DNA from: Ichthyophthirius multifiliis
Lineage: Eukaryota; Ciliophora; Oligohymenophorea; Hymenostomatida
Direction of reading: 5' to 3'
Assembly: GCF_000220395.1 (NCBI RefSeq)
Contig: NW_004086276.1
Span: forward strand, 1 to 56,590
DNA length: 56,590 nt
This document shows positions 25,581 to 40,065 of this stretch, one piece after another (positions within the stretch are counted from its first letter, which is position 1; each line of letters begins with the position of its first letter). Under the pieces are notes generated by a model. The model was not told where the DNA came from and made no database searches. It saw only the letters and a program-made list of their open reading frames with translations. Position numbers and translations under genes: made by a program.

Positions 25581-28500
25581 ATGAGTAAACTAAGTCAATT
25601 ATAATAAAGTGGCCCCATAAAAGGTTTTTAAGAATCTCAACCACTATATTAACAATAACATAATACAACAAACAGCTAACATATTAACATAAAGGAAGAG
25701 GATATCGACGAAGAAGATATAAATGATTAAAATTTAAATTAAAAATTCGGAAAATTAGGTTCAAAATTATTGAGATGTTATAAATCTTTATTACTAGGAT
25801 AAGATGTAAAAATATATAAGTATTAATAAATATATTAAATATAAACATAAATGTGATTTATAAAATAAAATACATTAAAAAAATGAATATACATAAATAA
25901 ACGTATATATATATAAATAAATTTATTTTAAATAAAAGCAAAAAATAAAAAGAATATGATAAATAAATTAAAACATAATATATAAATAAATAAAAAAATA
26001 AAAATATAAAGTAAATATAATTGTGATGTTATTAAATATATTATATTTATATATAAATATATATTTATATATAATATATGTATATAAATATATATTAATA
26101 TATTAATATATTAATATAAATAATAAAGGAGAAATTTTATTAACTTTCTGAAAAAATAATTCAAAATTTTATAAACAATGGTTAAAGTTAAGTTCTTAAT
26201 TATTTAAATGAATAAGATTTTATTTAGGAGATTTAGTAATATAATTTCCAAATCCAGATTATTTAAAAAAAGGTGAAGAAAAACAAAATAAAAAAATTAT
26301 TGACAAAAGCAATGCTTTAGAAGATTTTAAAAAAGCCTTTAGTAAATAAAATAATAAATAATAATATAAATTATAATATTTTTATAAAAAAAAAAAATAG
26401 ATATTGTAGATGCAAATATACGTTCTGAAGTGGCTGAAAATAAAATATTTCAAATGGCTTTTGAATAAACATTTAGGAGACTAAAAGACAAAAAACAATA
26501 AAAAACAATAATTTAACCATAAAAGTAACTCCGATAAAATTCTTAATTTCAAATAAAACCTACAATTGAAAATGACTAACAACCTCCAATTTAGAGTAGC
26601 TTATAAATACTAAAAAACCTCCTTTTTAAAAGCAAATAAGAAACTCAAAAAGAACTACTTAACAAACAAAAAAAAGAATACGAAATTTACATCGAAAATT
26701 TGATACCAAATGCCAACGATTAAAACGAAGAATAAATTCAACAATAAATAAAATAAACATAAAACTAATAATAATAATTAAAACCCGGATAAACAATAAT
26801 AAACAGTACAATATTTACTAACGCCTTAAAATTCTCATAAAATAGACAATAATCAATCCGTGCTTCTATATAGATTTAATAATCATAAATAAAACAGCAA
26901 TAAACTAACTTATAATTATAAATAGAAGAAGAAGAAACCCTAAGAATGAAAAAAATATTCAGATTCGGTGATTATTTTCAAAAAAACAAGTACGAATAAT
27001 GGGAAAGAACTGGAAATAACACCTAAGACTACTTAACTTTTATCCGCCATGCAGTCTGGATTCGATTAATGAAATAGGGCTTTGCTCTTCGAAATTTTGT
27101 AAGTAAGGATGGAGCGAGTATATATACAGTATGCTATGCAGATGACTCGAATTTGAAAGTGATTGCAGAAAAAGAAAAACTACCAAAGGCTTTAAATTTA
27201 GAATTCACTGATGTTATTTCTTTAGAACCTGTAGACAAAACTTTAAGGCCTTTAAGGCTTAATACTAGACTTAGAACTAAATTAAAAGAAGATCAGGATG
27301 ATAACAATTAAGATAATGAAGATGATGATGAAGAGGAAGAGGTTTTATCGGATACTTTTAAATATTTGAGGCCCAAAATACTATAGCTTTTGAAATAAAT
27401 TAATTACAAGAAAATTGCAAGAGAAACAAATACGTCTAAATTAAATATTGAAATTTTAGATGAAGATGCCACTGAAATTGTCCTAGATTCGAATTTAAGT
27501 GACCATTAATGGAATCTTTATTATGAATATTTATGTTATGTGAATTAGAAAATTTAAGAATATAGGAATGAATATAATTTTATTAATAATGATATAAAGG
27601 CTACATAAATTAATGAAATTATTGAATTCAAAAAAAATATTCATCCTATTTAAAATATTATTAAAATTTTTATTGGAATAAAGAATCTTTAAAATAATAA
27701 TATTAATAGTTAAAGTCAATAGGGAATAGTTAATAATAATCAAAATACTAGTTAAAAACTAAATGATTAAAGTTATTTTATTTTTAAATATAAATAAAAT
27801 ATTTTTTTTTATTTTTTTTTAGATTAAAGTATTAGTGATAATTTTAATTCAACTTAATTAAAATCTAATTATTAATTTAATTTTTAAGGCGTTAGTAATT
27901 ATGTTGTATAATATGATAATTTAGAATATGTTGATAGGTAAATAATATATTTATTTCTATTTATTAATTTAAAAATAAAATATATAATTAGAGTAAAAAA
28001 GATATTCCAATAACTTTAAAAGTAAATAATTTTAATTTTAGTGTTTTATTTTTTTATATAAAGAGATAAAGAATAACTGCTGAAATAAAAAGGAATAATA
28101 AAATAATTAAGTAAAACTAGTAAATTTTAATTCTTAACTGAATTAAATAAAAGAGGTTTATAAAGAGTTAAAAGGCTTGTAAATTAATATATAAATAATC
28201 CTGATTAATTTCAAATAGATTATGAAAATGTAAAATAAAAATAAGATTCAATTTTATAAATATAAAAAGTTAAATCAATTAGTAATAAGACATGAAGAAA
28301 AATATTAAATAATAAAGAAATTATTAAGGATAAAACCTTAAAAAGATGTACATATAAAAATAATTAAATTACGATTAAAACAATTGTTAGCTTATAAATA
28401 CAAATAATTATTTCAAAATGCTTTAGATATAATAAACTATCCTAATAAAGATCACATGCACCTAAAAAATATTTGGGACTATATGCAATTATAACCTTAA

Positions 28501-31500
28501 AATCCTTTCGTAGAATACTTTATACCATCTTCTAATATTTCAAGCAAAAAAAAAATGAAACTTAATTAATTATGGGAAAATTATGAAGTAACAACAAGTG
28601 GAAGAGAATCAGTTTTTAGTAATATGGAAAGATTAAAACTGATAAATTTATGCATTTAGAAAGTTGTTAATTTAAACTATTTAATGAATAAGGAATACAT
28701 AAACAAATTTTTCTTTTTAAATGATAGATATGAGCTTTATGGAAAAACTTATAATCATTTATTTAAAAATTTAAATTATGATTATAAAAAAAAGCTAATT
28801 TAAAATAAAAACTATGGTTGTTCGAAAAGTATTGCTTTATAAAATGTAAACGATAAGATATAATTATAATAATAAGTAAATTTATAATTAGAAATATATA
28901 AACTAAAAAATATTAAATAAAGAAAGAAAATAAAAATTAAGAACTTTTATAATAATTAAATGAAAAAATGTTCATTTAAAAAAAACTTAAAAATCTCAGT
29001 TTTAAATGGGCTTTTAGAATTTCAGAACCATGGTTAATTTTTATTATTAAAAAATACATAAATTTTATCTAAAAAAAAGGTATATTCCTTCAGTTGAAAT
29101 AAGAAATTATTATGGCGAAAAAATAGCCCTTTATTTTTCATTTTTAGGTTTTTATACAAAAAGTTTATTATAAATAGGAATAGTAGGATTAATTGTTTTT
29201 GTAATACAGTAACAATTTTTTTTTTAAATTAAAAAAAAATTGTTCTTAAAAAGGATATTATAAGAAGAAGGAACTTTAATATATTTTCTAACAGGAATGT
29301 TCTTTGGAGTATATAAAATAGTTTGGGGATCTAGAGTTTTATATTTGTGGAGACGTGAAGAAAACATATTCGCATCAATATTTGGATAAATGGAATAAAA
29401 GAAAGATTCATCAGATAAAAAAGTAATTAATAAAATAATATTAATGATTATTATAAAATGAAAATGCTAATTATAAAATAATAAAAAGGTCGATGATGAA
29501 GAAAGACCAGGATTCGATGGTGTATATACAAGATCTTTAATAAATGATAATCTAAATAGTGTTTAATATCCAAAAGTAAAAAAATAAATAAATTTTAAAT
29601 AAAAAATAATAATAAAAGATTAAAAGAATAATAAAAATGTTTTTTACATTTACAGCTTGTTTTTTAATACTTGGATTATATTTCGCTGCTATTATAGGTC
29701 TTTTTTTTTTACAAGATATTTAGATTATTCAGTAATATAATATAGATAGATATAAATATTTATTTTACTTTAAAAAAAAAAAAAAGACTGATTTTCCAAA
29801 ATGGTCTTAAGGATTTTAATTATAAGTAACAATTCCAGCAATATTAAATGTTATAATTTACGAAATATTTAATAATATATTATATGATAATCTATCAACA
29901 CTACTTACAAATTTTGAAAATCATAAAAGCTTTGAAGAATATGAAACTAATTATATAATAAAGAAGTTCATGTTTAGTTTTATTTCATTGACAGGACCTA
30001 TAGTATATTTTTATACAAACATAAATAAAAAAAATATTTAAATTATATTTATAATTATATATATTTATATTTACTTTTATTAATAAGTTTCTTATTTCAT
30101 TTTTAAATTAATAAATTGGATTATAATGCTCTTTTTCTGGAAATTGTTTTAAACATGCATAATATTATTTTGGTACAATATTTTTTATTTAGTTTCTATT
30201 GAACATGTAATTTTTTTTTTATTATTTGATTTTAAATATAATATTTTAAATTAAAAATTAAATAAGAAAAGAAATATTATAACCTATAATTGAAAATCAA
30301 ATTAATATTTATAAAAAGAAAAAATAAGAAATAAAAAAATCAGTTGACAAAAAATCTAACACTTATAAAAAAAATGATTAATATAAAAATCTCAAATCAA
30401 TTTTCTTGTCAAAAATTAAAAATAGCGTTTAAAAGAATTAATCTTATGAATTAGAAAATAATTCTTAAGATAAAAATTATGAAATTTAAACAGATTCTGA
30501 AAATGGAGAACATTTTGAAGATGATTATTATGATTCTTTAGATTAAAACAAAAAAAAATTATAGACGAGGAATTGAATTAAAATCCTTATTCTAGAATAA
30601 ATTAATACATAGAATATGAATCTTTAAAGGAACCATATTCTGTATCTGCTGATATATATGGAACCGTAAATGAATATTAAGGTATTAATATATATATTTA
30701 CATTTACATGTTTACTTTTAAATTTATATATTTATATTTATCATTAAAAAAATAAACTAAAGAAATTTGTATTTAATTTTCTTTATTGTCTATTTTTGGA
30801 ATCGTATTCCCTATAGGATTTATAATTGCATTTATTTGGAATGTAATGGAATTACAAACTGATAAAAGTAAACTTATGAAATATAAATAAAGACCAATTC
30901 CTTTAAAAGAATTCTCTTTAGGTAGTTGGATGAATGTATTAGAACTTTGTTCTTATCTTTCTATTATGTCAAATAGTGGCTTAATTACTTATTTATCTTT
31001 AGTTATTGGTATTTTATTTTTAAAAAAAAATTATTTTTATTTATATTTTTAGAGGATGATCTTCCACTTTCAGCTTTATCAACTTTTCTAATTTTAATTA
31101 TATTTAATTTTGTTATTAAATTTTTTTAAACTGCTGGTATTTTTTATTAATTTATAAGTTTTTTTTTTTTAATATCTTTTTTTTTTTTTTAACTTAAGTT
31201 TTTGGTGATATTCCATATAGAATTCAAAACCTTTTGAAAAGATAATAATATTTAAAAAAATGTACAGTAGAGGTTTTTAAGAAATAAACTGATAAATAAG
31301 TAATTGAAGAAATCGAAAAATTCGAAGATAATAATGATATTTTATAAAATATTTAATAAATATAAATGAGAGAGAATATGAATAGTAGTTAATTAAGAGA
31401 AGAGGAAGAAATAGAAGCTTTATTAAACAAAATAAAAGCCAGAAATAATAAAAAAAATTATTCTCCAAGACCAATATATAAAGTTTATGGCAGTATTTTA

Positions 31501-32176
31501 TAACCTATAGAATAATCAGAATTACATGATAGTTTTGATTAAGTAATTTTATTTTTATATTTATCTATAATTTATATTTTATTTAAGTCTTTTGAATTAC
31601 TTTCAAGTGATGATGAAATTATGGTAAATTAAGATTAATAAAGAATATTTAACTATGACTAAATTAATATTTTTAATATTTGGATGAATTCTAAATATGT
31701 TGCTCATTAAGTAAATAAGAAATATTTATTTGTTTTTTTAAATTAAAATTAAAAAGGGGTTCATTTCAAGACCTTTAGTTATAAAATAAATGTATTTATA
31801 ATAAATATAAGAATTAAATAATGTAAAAAATAAAATAAAAAAAATCATAAAAAATATAAAAAATAAAAAGGAAAATATTAATTTACTTTAGTACTATTAT
31901 AAATACTACAAAAAATTAGAAAACAATAAATTAATAAATAAAAAAATAAATAAATATAAAAGAAAATTCATATATCTAAAAGTAGATGGAAGTAAAAAAT
32001 ATAAAAATCTAATAACAATCAATATATATATATATATATAAAATAACAAAAATAATAGTATGGGCCGATTAATTCAGAATGGTCGAGCATTATTATCCAA
32101 CCGAAAAACTTTTACAAATATTAATAAGAAGCAAGAAATCTAATTAATAAAACAATATAAAAAACAAACTTTTTGA
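25581..32176 (+). CDS. Anoctamin (TMEM16) membrane protein
   Basis: Intron-rich member of the anoctamin family, Ca2+-activated lipid scramblases or chloride channels. After a large cytosolic N-terminal region (25581 to about 28990; first intron about 25810-26129) comes the signature SEPW spliced to YIPSVEIRNYYGEKIALYFS and LGFYTKSLLQ (about 29020-29170). Further family marks are YKIVWGSRVLYLWRREEN (about 29310-29365), DFPKWSQGFQLQVTIPAILN and LLTNFENHKSFEEYE (about 29790-29950), and the last helices with WNVMELQTDKSKL and LKEFSLGSWMNVLELCSYLS (about 30838-30965). The family's N-terminal domain is unusually long and divergent. The frame breaks at an A9 run (30550-30558); one more A restores IIDEELNQNPYSRINQYIE. 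The end is uncertain: the last exon (GFISRPLVIKQMY onward, from about 31756) has no TGA until 32174-32176, and a splice at about 31992 would lead into the next gene. Confidence 0.88.
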
Positions 32177-33366
32177 AAATATAGATGTGGATATCCGTTT
32201 AATAAATGAACGAGAAATAAATAAATATTTTATCCCAAGAGGTCCCACATTTTAATATTCCGAGAATTTCTTAAAATCTTAATTTTATAATAAATTTTTA
32301 TCATCATTTGAATCTGTGAGTTTTAAAAAAAGTCTCATATAGAAATAAATATGCGAATACACTTATTCTCCTTATATTCAAGATAAATTAAATTGTGAAA
32401 GACATATATGGGAAATAACAAAAACACGGTTAATATAAGATATTTATATGCCTCGACATTTAAATTAACAAATCGAATTAATATTCGAAACTCACTCTGG
32501 AAGATGGACTATAAAAAAAAAGGGAATTTCGTAATATATAATTATACAAGATATATAAATGAAAGAAAATAATGCACTTCCAGTTTATTTTTTTAGCAAA
32601 ACTTAAGATTCTATTTAATAATTAATTAAAATTTAAGAAGAAGATAATTTAAAAAACGATGACGAAAATTTAAAAAACGAAGAACAAAATTAAAAAATTG
32701 AAGATGAAAATTTAAAAAGTGAGTTTTTTATAGGAAAATTAAATTTAGCCTACTGTATATAAGACAATCCGATTTTCGAATTATCTAATATATAAAAAGG
32801 AAGAATAGTAAAAATTTATAATGAACAATACATAATTACACTAAAAGATAATATTCAAAAAAGAAAATAAACATAAGAATATTATCAAGAGGAACAATTA
32901 TTAGGATTTTTTGAATTATGGATAAATAATTTAGAAAATTATAAAAACAAATACGAACTATATCATTCAAATATAAATCCTTAAAATTTCATTTAAACAT
33001 AATCATCTAATTTACATTATAAAGTAAAAGAAATAAAAAAATAAAAATATAAAAAAACAAATATTTTGATATATATAAAATATTAAAAATAAATAAAATT
33101 AAAATCAATATATTAATATAATTAATTTATATATATATATATATATATATTTATAAATTTAAATGAAAAATATTTCTATATCCTATTAATATATTTATAT
33201 TTATATATTTATAAATTTAAATGAATTTTTATTTCTATATCCTATTGTTTTATTTATATTTTTTTTAAAAAAAAAATTAAATTAAACAATAATCAGCTTT
33301 AATATATAATTCTTTTAATTTTATTGATTCATATTTATATTTTTATTAAAAAAATATATATTCAAT

Positions 33367-33422
<56 letters not shown>

Positions 33423-35404
33423 TTAATTTTAAATCTTTCATTTATATTTATTTATTATTTATATTTATAGTTAATAGAATTTTAAAATCTAATAACTGGT
33501 AATTAAAAATAATTTTTCTTAAGGGATATCTAAGATTATGAATTTTGTTTTATTTCTCCTGAAGTATTAGATATATATTTTTAAACAATTAAATCTCCTA
33601 ATAAGCTTTAAAATAATTAATTTAATATATTTAAAGCTGACTTATACTCTTTATGTATGTTAATTCTTTATATGTGTACTCTTGGTGATTTATAAGAAGA
33701 TATATAAAAAATAAAAAACGCTTTTTTAGACGATAGGCGAATAAAAGAGTCCTAAATAATTAATTCTATACAAGAAAAAATCTAGTATTCTAAAAAAAAT
33801 GATTCTATTAAAACAAACTAATTAAACAAGGAAAATAATTTCCTAAACTCAACCCGAATGTTAACTTCTTAAATAAATTTAACTAAAAAATGCGATAATT
33901 AATTTAATTTTTCTGAAAAAATACAAATAAAATACGATACTAGTTAAAGTGAAGGCTAAAATTTCATTTAAATTATAAATATTTACTTAGAATATTCTTC
34001 TAATATAATATCAAAATAATATCCTGTTATATATAATATTATTAAACGAATAATTCCTGTTTACGATCCTTAATAGAGAATAGATTCTTATTAAATAATG
34101 CAAATAATTAAAAATAATGATAAAATTTATAGCTTAGAAAAACCTAAGGATATTTTATTATTCTAAAAATACATAAAAAAATAAGAAAATGATTAGTCTA
34201 ATAATTTAAACTTAACCCATTAAGTCCTTAAAAAAATATAAACTTACAATAATTTATAAATGTACTCTGAAAACATTTAATTTTGCCAAAAAAATCCTTT
34301 TGAGCCTTTTAATATGCTTTCCTTTTAGAAATTTATGCTCTAAATAAGGTATAATAACGAGTAAATTATAGCTTTACAAAGTTGTTGTTTATTTGAGAAA
34401 GCCTAAAATTTATTAAACTTCTAAATAGAGTTTATATAAGAATATTTACCATAAAAAAACAACTAAAATTACTATTTAGAAAAAGAAGAATAATATGAAA
34501 TAATAATTGAGGAATTTAAAATAAATTATTTATAAACTTTAAATTAATTCCTATAAATAGACTCTTTTTAATAAAATAATCTCATAGAAGTAGCTAAATA
34601 TGTCGAAAATATCATTAATAAAATGAATGTTTTTATTAAGGATATAAGTCTTAATAATTTAACATAAAATTTTCAATTTAGACTTCTTTTTTATAAAAAT
34701 GGGCTTTTATTATTACAAATATATAATGATTTATATGAAATTAAATAGTTTGAAATACTTTCAGGAGTTCTATTTGATTTATTAGAATAGGAAAAAATAC
34801 TTTAAGAAATTTTTGTTAATTATTTTTTAAAATAATTACTTTTAATTTAAAGTGAGCACTTAACAATATAAATGAAATATAAAGATGCATTAGATATTCT
34901 CGAAAAAAATGATAATTATTATTAAATAAATATTAAAGAGTTAATTAATTGGGATTAATTGTGTGTTTTTGAATTAAAAAATTGGATTATATTTAATATT
35001 TTAGTTATAGATCTAACGATAATAAGCGATTCTTAGAAAAGCTTTGAACTTTATTATAATTTACTTAAAAAATAAATAGGGTGTTTATTAGAAAATGTTA
35101 ATTTTTTGTTAATATTTTATATTGATTTAATAGAATTTATATTCTATTTTCTAGAATTAGATTCATATAAATTTAATATAATAGAAAAAATTATTACTAA
35201 TATATATTAAGTATGTAATTCGTCATATAATATTCCTATTTATAATAATAATAATAAAAATAATAATAATTTAAGTAAATAAAATAGTAGAAATTTTATA
35301 TAATATTAAAGAAATATTAAAACGTTTACAGATTTTAAAAATATTAATTATTTTAATCCTTATTTAGATTTTATTATGGGAAAAGTAAATTTAAAATATT
35401 TTTT

Positions 35405-35441
<37 letters not shown>

Positions 35442-37647
35442 TATATATGTATTTATATTTATTATTAAAAAATAGTGTTTTCTTTAATTAGAAAGCATTA
35501 GAGATAGATAAATTGCTAAAATTTATTTACAAAAAGCATACTAAAATATTATATTTAAATTAGATATAGTATAATTTAATAATTAACAATAAATAGATTA
35601 AAATTTTACAATTAATTAATATATGTAAGAAGATTAAGATTAATAATATATTAAAAAAAATAGAATTTAAAGATTTAATAATTAAAAAACATAATCTTTC
35701 TCTTTTCAATGTAATTAAAGGAAATTTTTTGTAAATCAAGAAAGTATAGATTATTCTAATAAATATTAAATGGAAAATATTTATTATTGCTATATATTCC
35801 ATGAAAGATTGACTGAAAACTATATATATAGTTTAAGTTAAACAGACGACGATATATTAGAAGCTAATTTATGCATTAAATATATGAAATAAATATTTGA
35901 TATGAAGCCTTATAGATATTTTAATTAATATTTTTTAAATAATAAAAAGTAAAAATATAAATTAACATTTATTATATTATTATTTTTCTTAAAAAAAAAA
36001 AAAAAGATAAAAATATGATTTAAATGGAAAAAAAGATTATATTCATTAATATTTAATAACTATGAAAATGTTGCAAATTATATATTCATTTAAATGTAAA
36101 AAATACATAAAATAATATATAATTTTATATAAAAAAATAAAAAACATATTCATATAATTAAAATAAAAAAAGTAACCATAAAATGCATTAGATGAGTTAA
36201 AAATAATACACGAATTATAAGATAAAATAATTTACATTCACCGCTAAAGGCGTTAATAATTACTATAAAAATATAAATAAGTTAAATTAAATAATAATCA
36301 AAACTAACTTGGAAATAAAAAAGCCTAACTAATAATAGTAAACAATGCATAATTTTTAGATTAAGAAATATACGAGGAAAAATTAACTATTGAAAAATTA
36401 GAAGAAATGGTAATTTAAATTATTTTGATTAAATTTTGGTAATAAACATGCAGTCTTTATGTCATTATTAATTATCCGATTTTTAATAAGCTAAAAAGTT
36501 AATATTTTAACTTCTAAGTAAGGAAGAAAGCAATATTCTAGCACCTCACATGGCACTAATGAAGAATATAAAAGGCTGTCTTTTAGTTTCTTTAGACTAT
36601 AGATCTATTGGAATATACTAAAGTAGTCTTATTATATGTGAAATATTACTTAAAGTACTTGAAAAAGTTGGAAACTATCCTTCCATAATCGAAAGTGGTG
36701 TTTAAAAAGACATTTTAATAATGAATAGTATAATCTTATCTGAAGTAATCTAACTCGAATTATACTATGAGATGAAATAAAATTACTTTTCAACTTAAAA
36801 AACAATTAAATAATAAAATAAATCTAAATAATTATTAAAGAGAGTAAGTCGAACATTGAATGGTGAAGAAATAAATATTGAAAAGAAACAAAGTATGCAA
36901 AATATATAAAATAAATGTAGAAAAAGTATAATAAAAAATATGGAATTATTAGATGAAGATGATGAGGAAAAATAATCTATGAGAGGTTTTTTTATGCATA
37001 AATTAATAGATTAGTTAAATATTGTATGCTTATAGGAAACAGATTAGCTTTATATTTCAGAAATAAACTATATGAAATGTATTTATTTTTTAGAAATAGG
37101 TAAATTCGGAGATGCTTTTGAAGCTTTTTAATAAATTTTAACTTTTGATTATGATTAATATTTAAATTAAAAATAAAAAGTAATTTATATATATTTATTA
37201 AAAATTAATTGGATAAAAAAAAAAAAAGGAAGAAGGAATTTTACTTGAACATTTTTTTTAAATAGAATAATAAGAAAGTAGATATATTAGGATTTAATTT
37301 ATATATACTGAAGTACTTTTTAGAGTTTAAAAATATAAATAAGCCAGATAGGTACTTGAGAATTTAGTTTAATATTGTAAAGTGTTTTTGGATGAAAAAT
37401 AACATTATAAAGATGATTATAGGTCATAATAGTTGTATTATTCAGTCTTTAATTTCTTAGATATTATAAAATATTAATTATTTATTATTAGATGTTATTA
37501 AGATACTAGAGAATTAAAAGGAGAATTCGAAGAACTTAAAAAAAATTTAAAACAAGTTATTACTGAATAAATAATTGAATAGAACGAAACTATAAAAATT
37601 ATAAAAATTGCAAAATTATTAGATGCTATAGGTATAAATATAATATA

Positions 37648-37709
<62 letters not shown>

Positions 37710-38176
37710 TCAATAGCTTTTTTAAAAAATAAATATAGGAAATTATTTATATTTTAAAATGGAATATTAAGAATGCTCAATATATTTAAAAGATATATCT
37801 GATTTAATATATAAATTATTAGGATAAAATAAATAAAAAATAAACCAATAAGATTTCTAAAGGGAAACATATGAAAAGATAGAAGCATTTAAACATATAG
37901 AAAGCATACAAAGTTTTAGTAATTTAAACATGTAGTTAAATAAATCATAATCTAGCTAATATTATGATAATATCTTAAAAAATTTTGATATAAATAATCC
38001 TATTTAAACTAAAGATACACGAAAGAATAATATATTTGAAAATTTAATTTCTTTAGATAATTGGAGGACAGACATAGAAATTAAATAAGCTTATATAAAT
38101 ATAAAACATAAACCATAAGATATAATAGATTATTATTTTTAAATATAATAAATGGCAAACAAAGTATTAACAATAT

Positions 38177-38236
<60 letters not shown>

Positions 38237-39195
38237 TAAATTAATAGATCAAATAACGAAAAGGATAAAATTCTGTTTTTTATTCGAATTCCATTAGTCT
38301 TTTTTTATTAATTTAAATTAACATTATTAAATAAAAATAAATCAAATAATTAATAACTAAATAACAGAAGATAAAACAAAATAAAATAGAGGAGTTTAAG
38401 TAAAAATTAAATTCTATTCTTGGCATAAAATCAGTTGTTTGGGATATTAAAGAAACTAATTTAAAAGACAATTATATAATAGTAGAAGATAGGCCTGAAA
38501 TAAGGAAGATTTAATAGAAATATTTTAATATTAAAGATTAGACTCTGATTGGCAAATAAAAAAAACATAAACTTATTGATAAAATAAAATTAATATAATC
38601 TAATTATATTTTAGAATAAGATAAAAAAGATAAACCTATTACAAATAAAGAAATAATTATTTATATTAAACAATATATAAAGGAAGTTTTTTAAATTTTA
38701 GAAAAAGCATATAGTAATTCTTAAAACGAACATCTTTTAAATAATACTGACATTGCCAATATTAATTATATATAAGGAGAATTTTAGATTGGTATTTTTT
38801 TTATTTTAATTTTAAAATAAATATTTTTTATTTATCAGTCTTAAGAATATTATATAATCTAAATATTTCTTTAAAAAATCACTTTCTTTATATAAAATAG
38901 CACTTGGTTCTACAGTTAATTATTATTGTGCATATATATACTTTAAAATAGCTTTAATTCATGAAAAAATATATAACTTAATCATCTATAACTCTAAATT
39001 AATACTTACTTTGGTACTATAAGATGATGATAAATATCGAATAAATGAATTTATTATTGAATTTGTGATAAAATCAATGCTTTTAAATGAAAAAACTATA
39101 TTTAATATATTTTATGAATACTAAAAACAAAAAATAAATATATTTTTAATAGAAAAGTTTGAATAAGTAATAAAAAAATTATAAAAAAAAATATA

Positions 39196-39247
<52 letters not shown>

Positions 39248-39887
39248 AGATTTATTAAAATTCTATTGACAATCAAGAAAATAAATAATATTACCAATAT
39301 ATAAATTTTGAATAAGAAAAAGAAATAGTTCAAAGAGATCAATTATAAAATATTTATATATCAACATCTAGATAAATGATATAAGAATTATTAATGAATT
39401 AAGATAAATACACATAGGATTAAATAAAAAATATGGTTATATAAATAGTCAAAAAAGCATAAATTGAAATCATAATTAATAAAAGAAAATAATAAAATTT
39501 GAATAATTAATTCTTTTTAAGAGATTCAGAAGATGACTAAGAAAATAAAAAAATTAAATATTTAAGAAAATCTCTAATGATCTGCAAAGCTATTTTCTAT
39601 AATTAAAAACCACCTTAATTATATTAAGATGTAGAAAATATGTATTTAAATACTTTAGAAAATTGCTTAGATAAATAACCTTTTGAAATGTATGAATTTG
39701 AATATGATCTAATATAGAATAAATCGATTCTAAAAAAAAAAAGAAATATAGCTAATAATCACCAAAAACTAAGTATTAATAAAATTAAAGTTCTGATTCT
39801 GATTAATAGTAATAAAGTTTGGGATATTAAAGTTACGATAATGAATTTGATGAAAATGATAAAGATGAAGAAAATGAAATGTTATGA
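32079..39887 (+). CDS. Pseudokinase with TPR array
   Basis: Long multi-exon gene, about 2,200 residues. Kinase C-lobe landmarks are visible: YHSNINPQNF where HRDxKxxN is expected (about 32958-32990), then after a 447-nt intron (33024-33470) KLIEFQNLITG at the DFG position, FCFISPEVLDIYF at the APE position and FKADLYSLCMLILY. The catalytic Asp of HRD is Asn and DFG reads EFQ, so catalysis is unlikely (inference). The long remainder is helical repeat sequence of TPR type, for example LEIGKFGDAFEAFQQIL (about 37092-37142) and LYKIALGSTVNYYCAYIY (about 38888-38942), with an acidic tail DNEFDENDKDEENEML before TGA 39885-39887. Start could instead be ATG 32060, with a one-base slip. Several introns carry long TA runs. 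The frame breaks at an A11 run (39732-39742). Confidence 0.75.
33371..33419. repeat. (TA)n in an intron
   Basis: About 24 TA units inside the 447-nt intron of the pseudokinase gene. Similar tracts sit in introns of the same gene at 37651-37702, 38172-38232 and 39200-39240, so unusually long introns here appear to have grown by TA expansion. Confidence 0.85.
37651..37702. repeat. (AT)n in an intron
   Basis: About 26 AT units within the intron that starts at about 37631 in the pseudokinase-TPR gene. No coding content. Confidence 0.85.
38172..38232. repeat. (AT)n in an intron
   Basis: A TA/AT tract of about 60 bases with one break, in the intron following ...QQMANK of the pseudokinase-TPR gene. 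Confidence 0.8.
39200..39240. repeat. (AT)n in an intron
   Basis: About 20 AT units in the intron following ...LIEKFEQ of the pseudokinase-TPR gene. Confidence 0.8.
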
Positions 39888-39888
39888 T

Positions 39889-39894
<6 letters not shown>

Positions 39895-39963
<69 letters not shown>
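39895..39963. repeat. (TGTATA)n hexanucleotide repeat
   Basis: About eleven near-perfect copies of TGTATA directly after the stop codon of the pseudokinase-TPR gene (the gap is under 10 bases). It is the only higher-order microsatellite in the window and contains regular G, unlike the surrounding A/T tracts. It would lie in the 3' UTR. Confidence 0.9.
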
Positions 39964-40065
39964 TTAATATATATTTATTTTATTTAATTATATATTTTAA
40001 ACAGATTTTTTAATAATTATTATTATTTTTTATTTTTTTTATTTACAATTATATATATATTTTTA

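Noticed and set aside
27531-27743. Minus-strand open frame inside the anoctamin gene
   Set aside because: Opposite a continuous plus-strand exon with mixed composition; Ile/Leu/Asn-only peptide.
32061-32135. tRNA-like D-arm sequence (GGGCCGATTAATTCAG...GGTCGAGC)
   Set aside because: There is no matching acceptor strand and no T-arm downstream, and the bases read as codons of the pseudokinase N-terminus.
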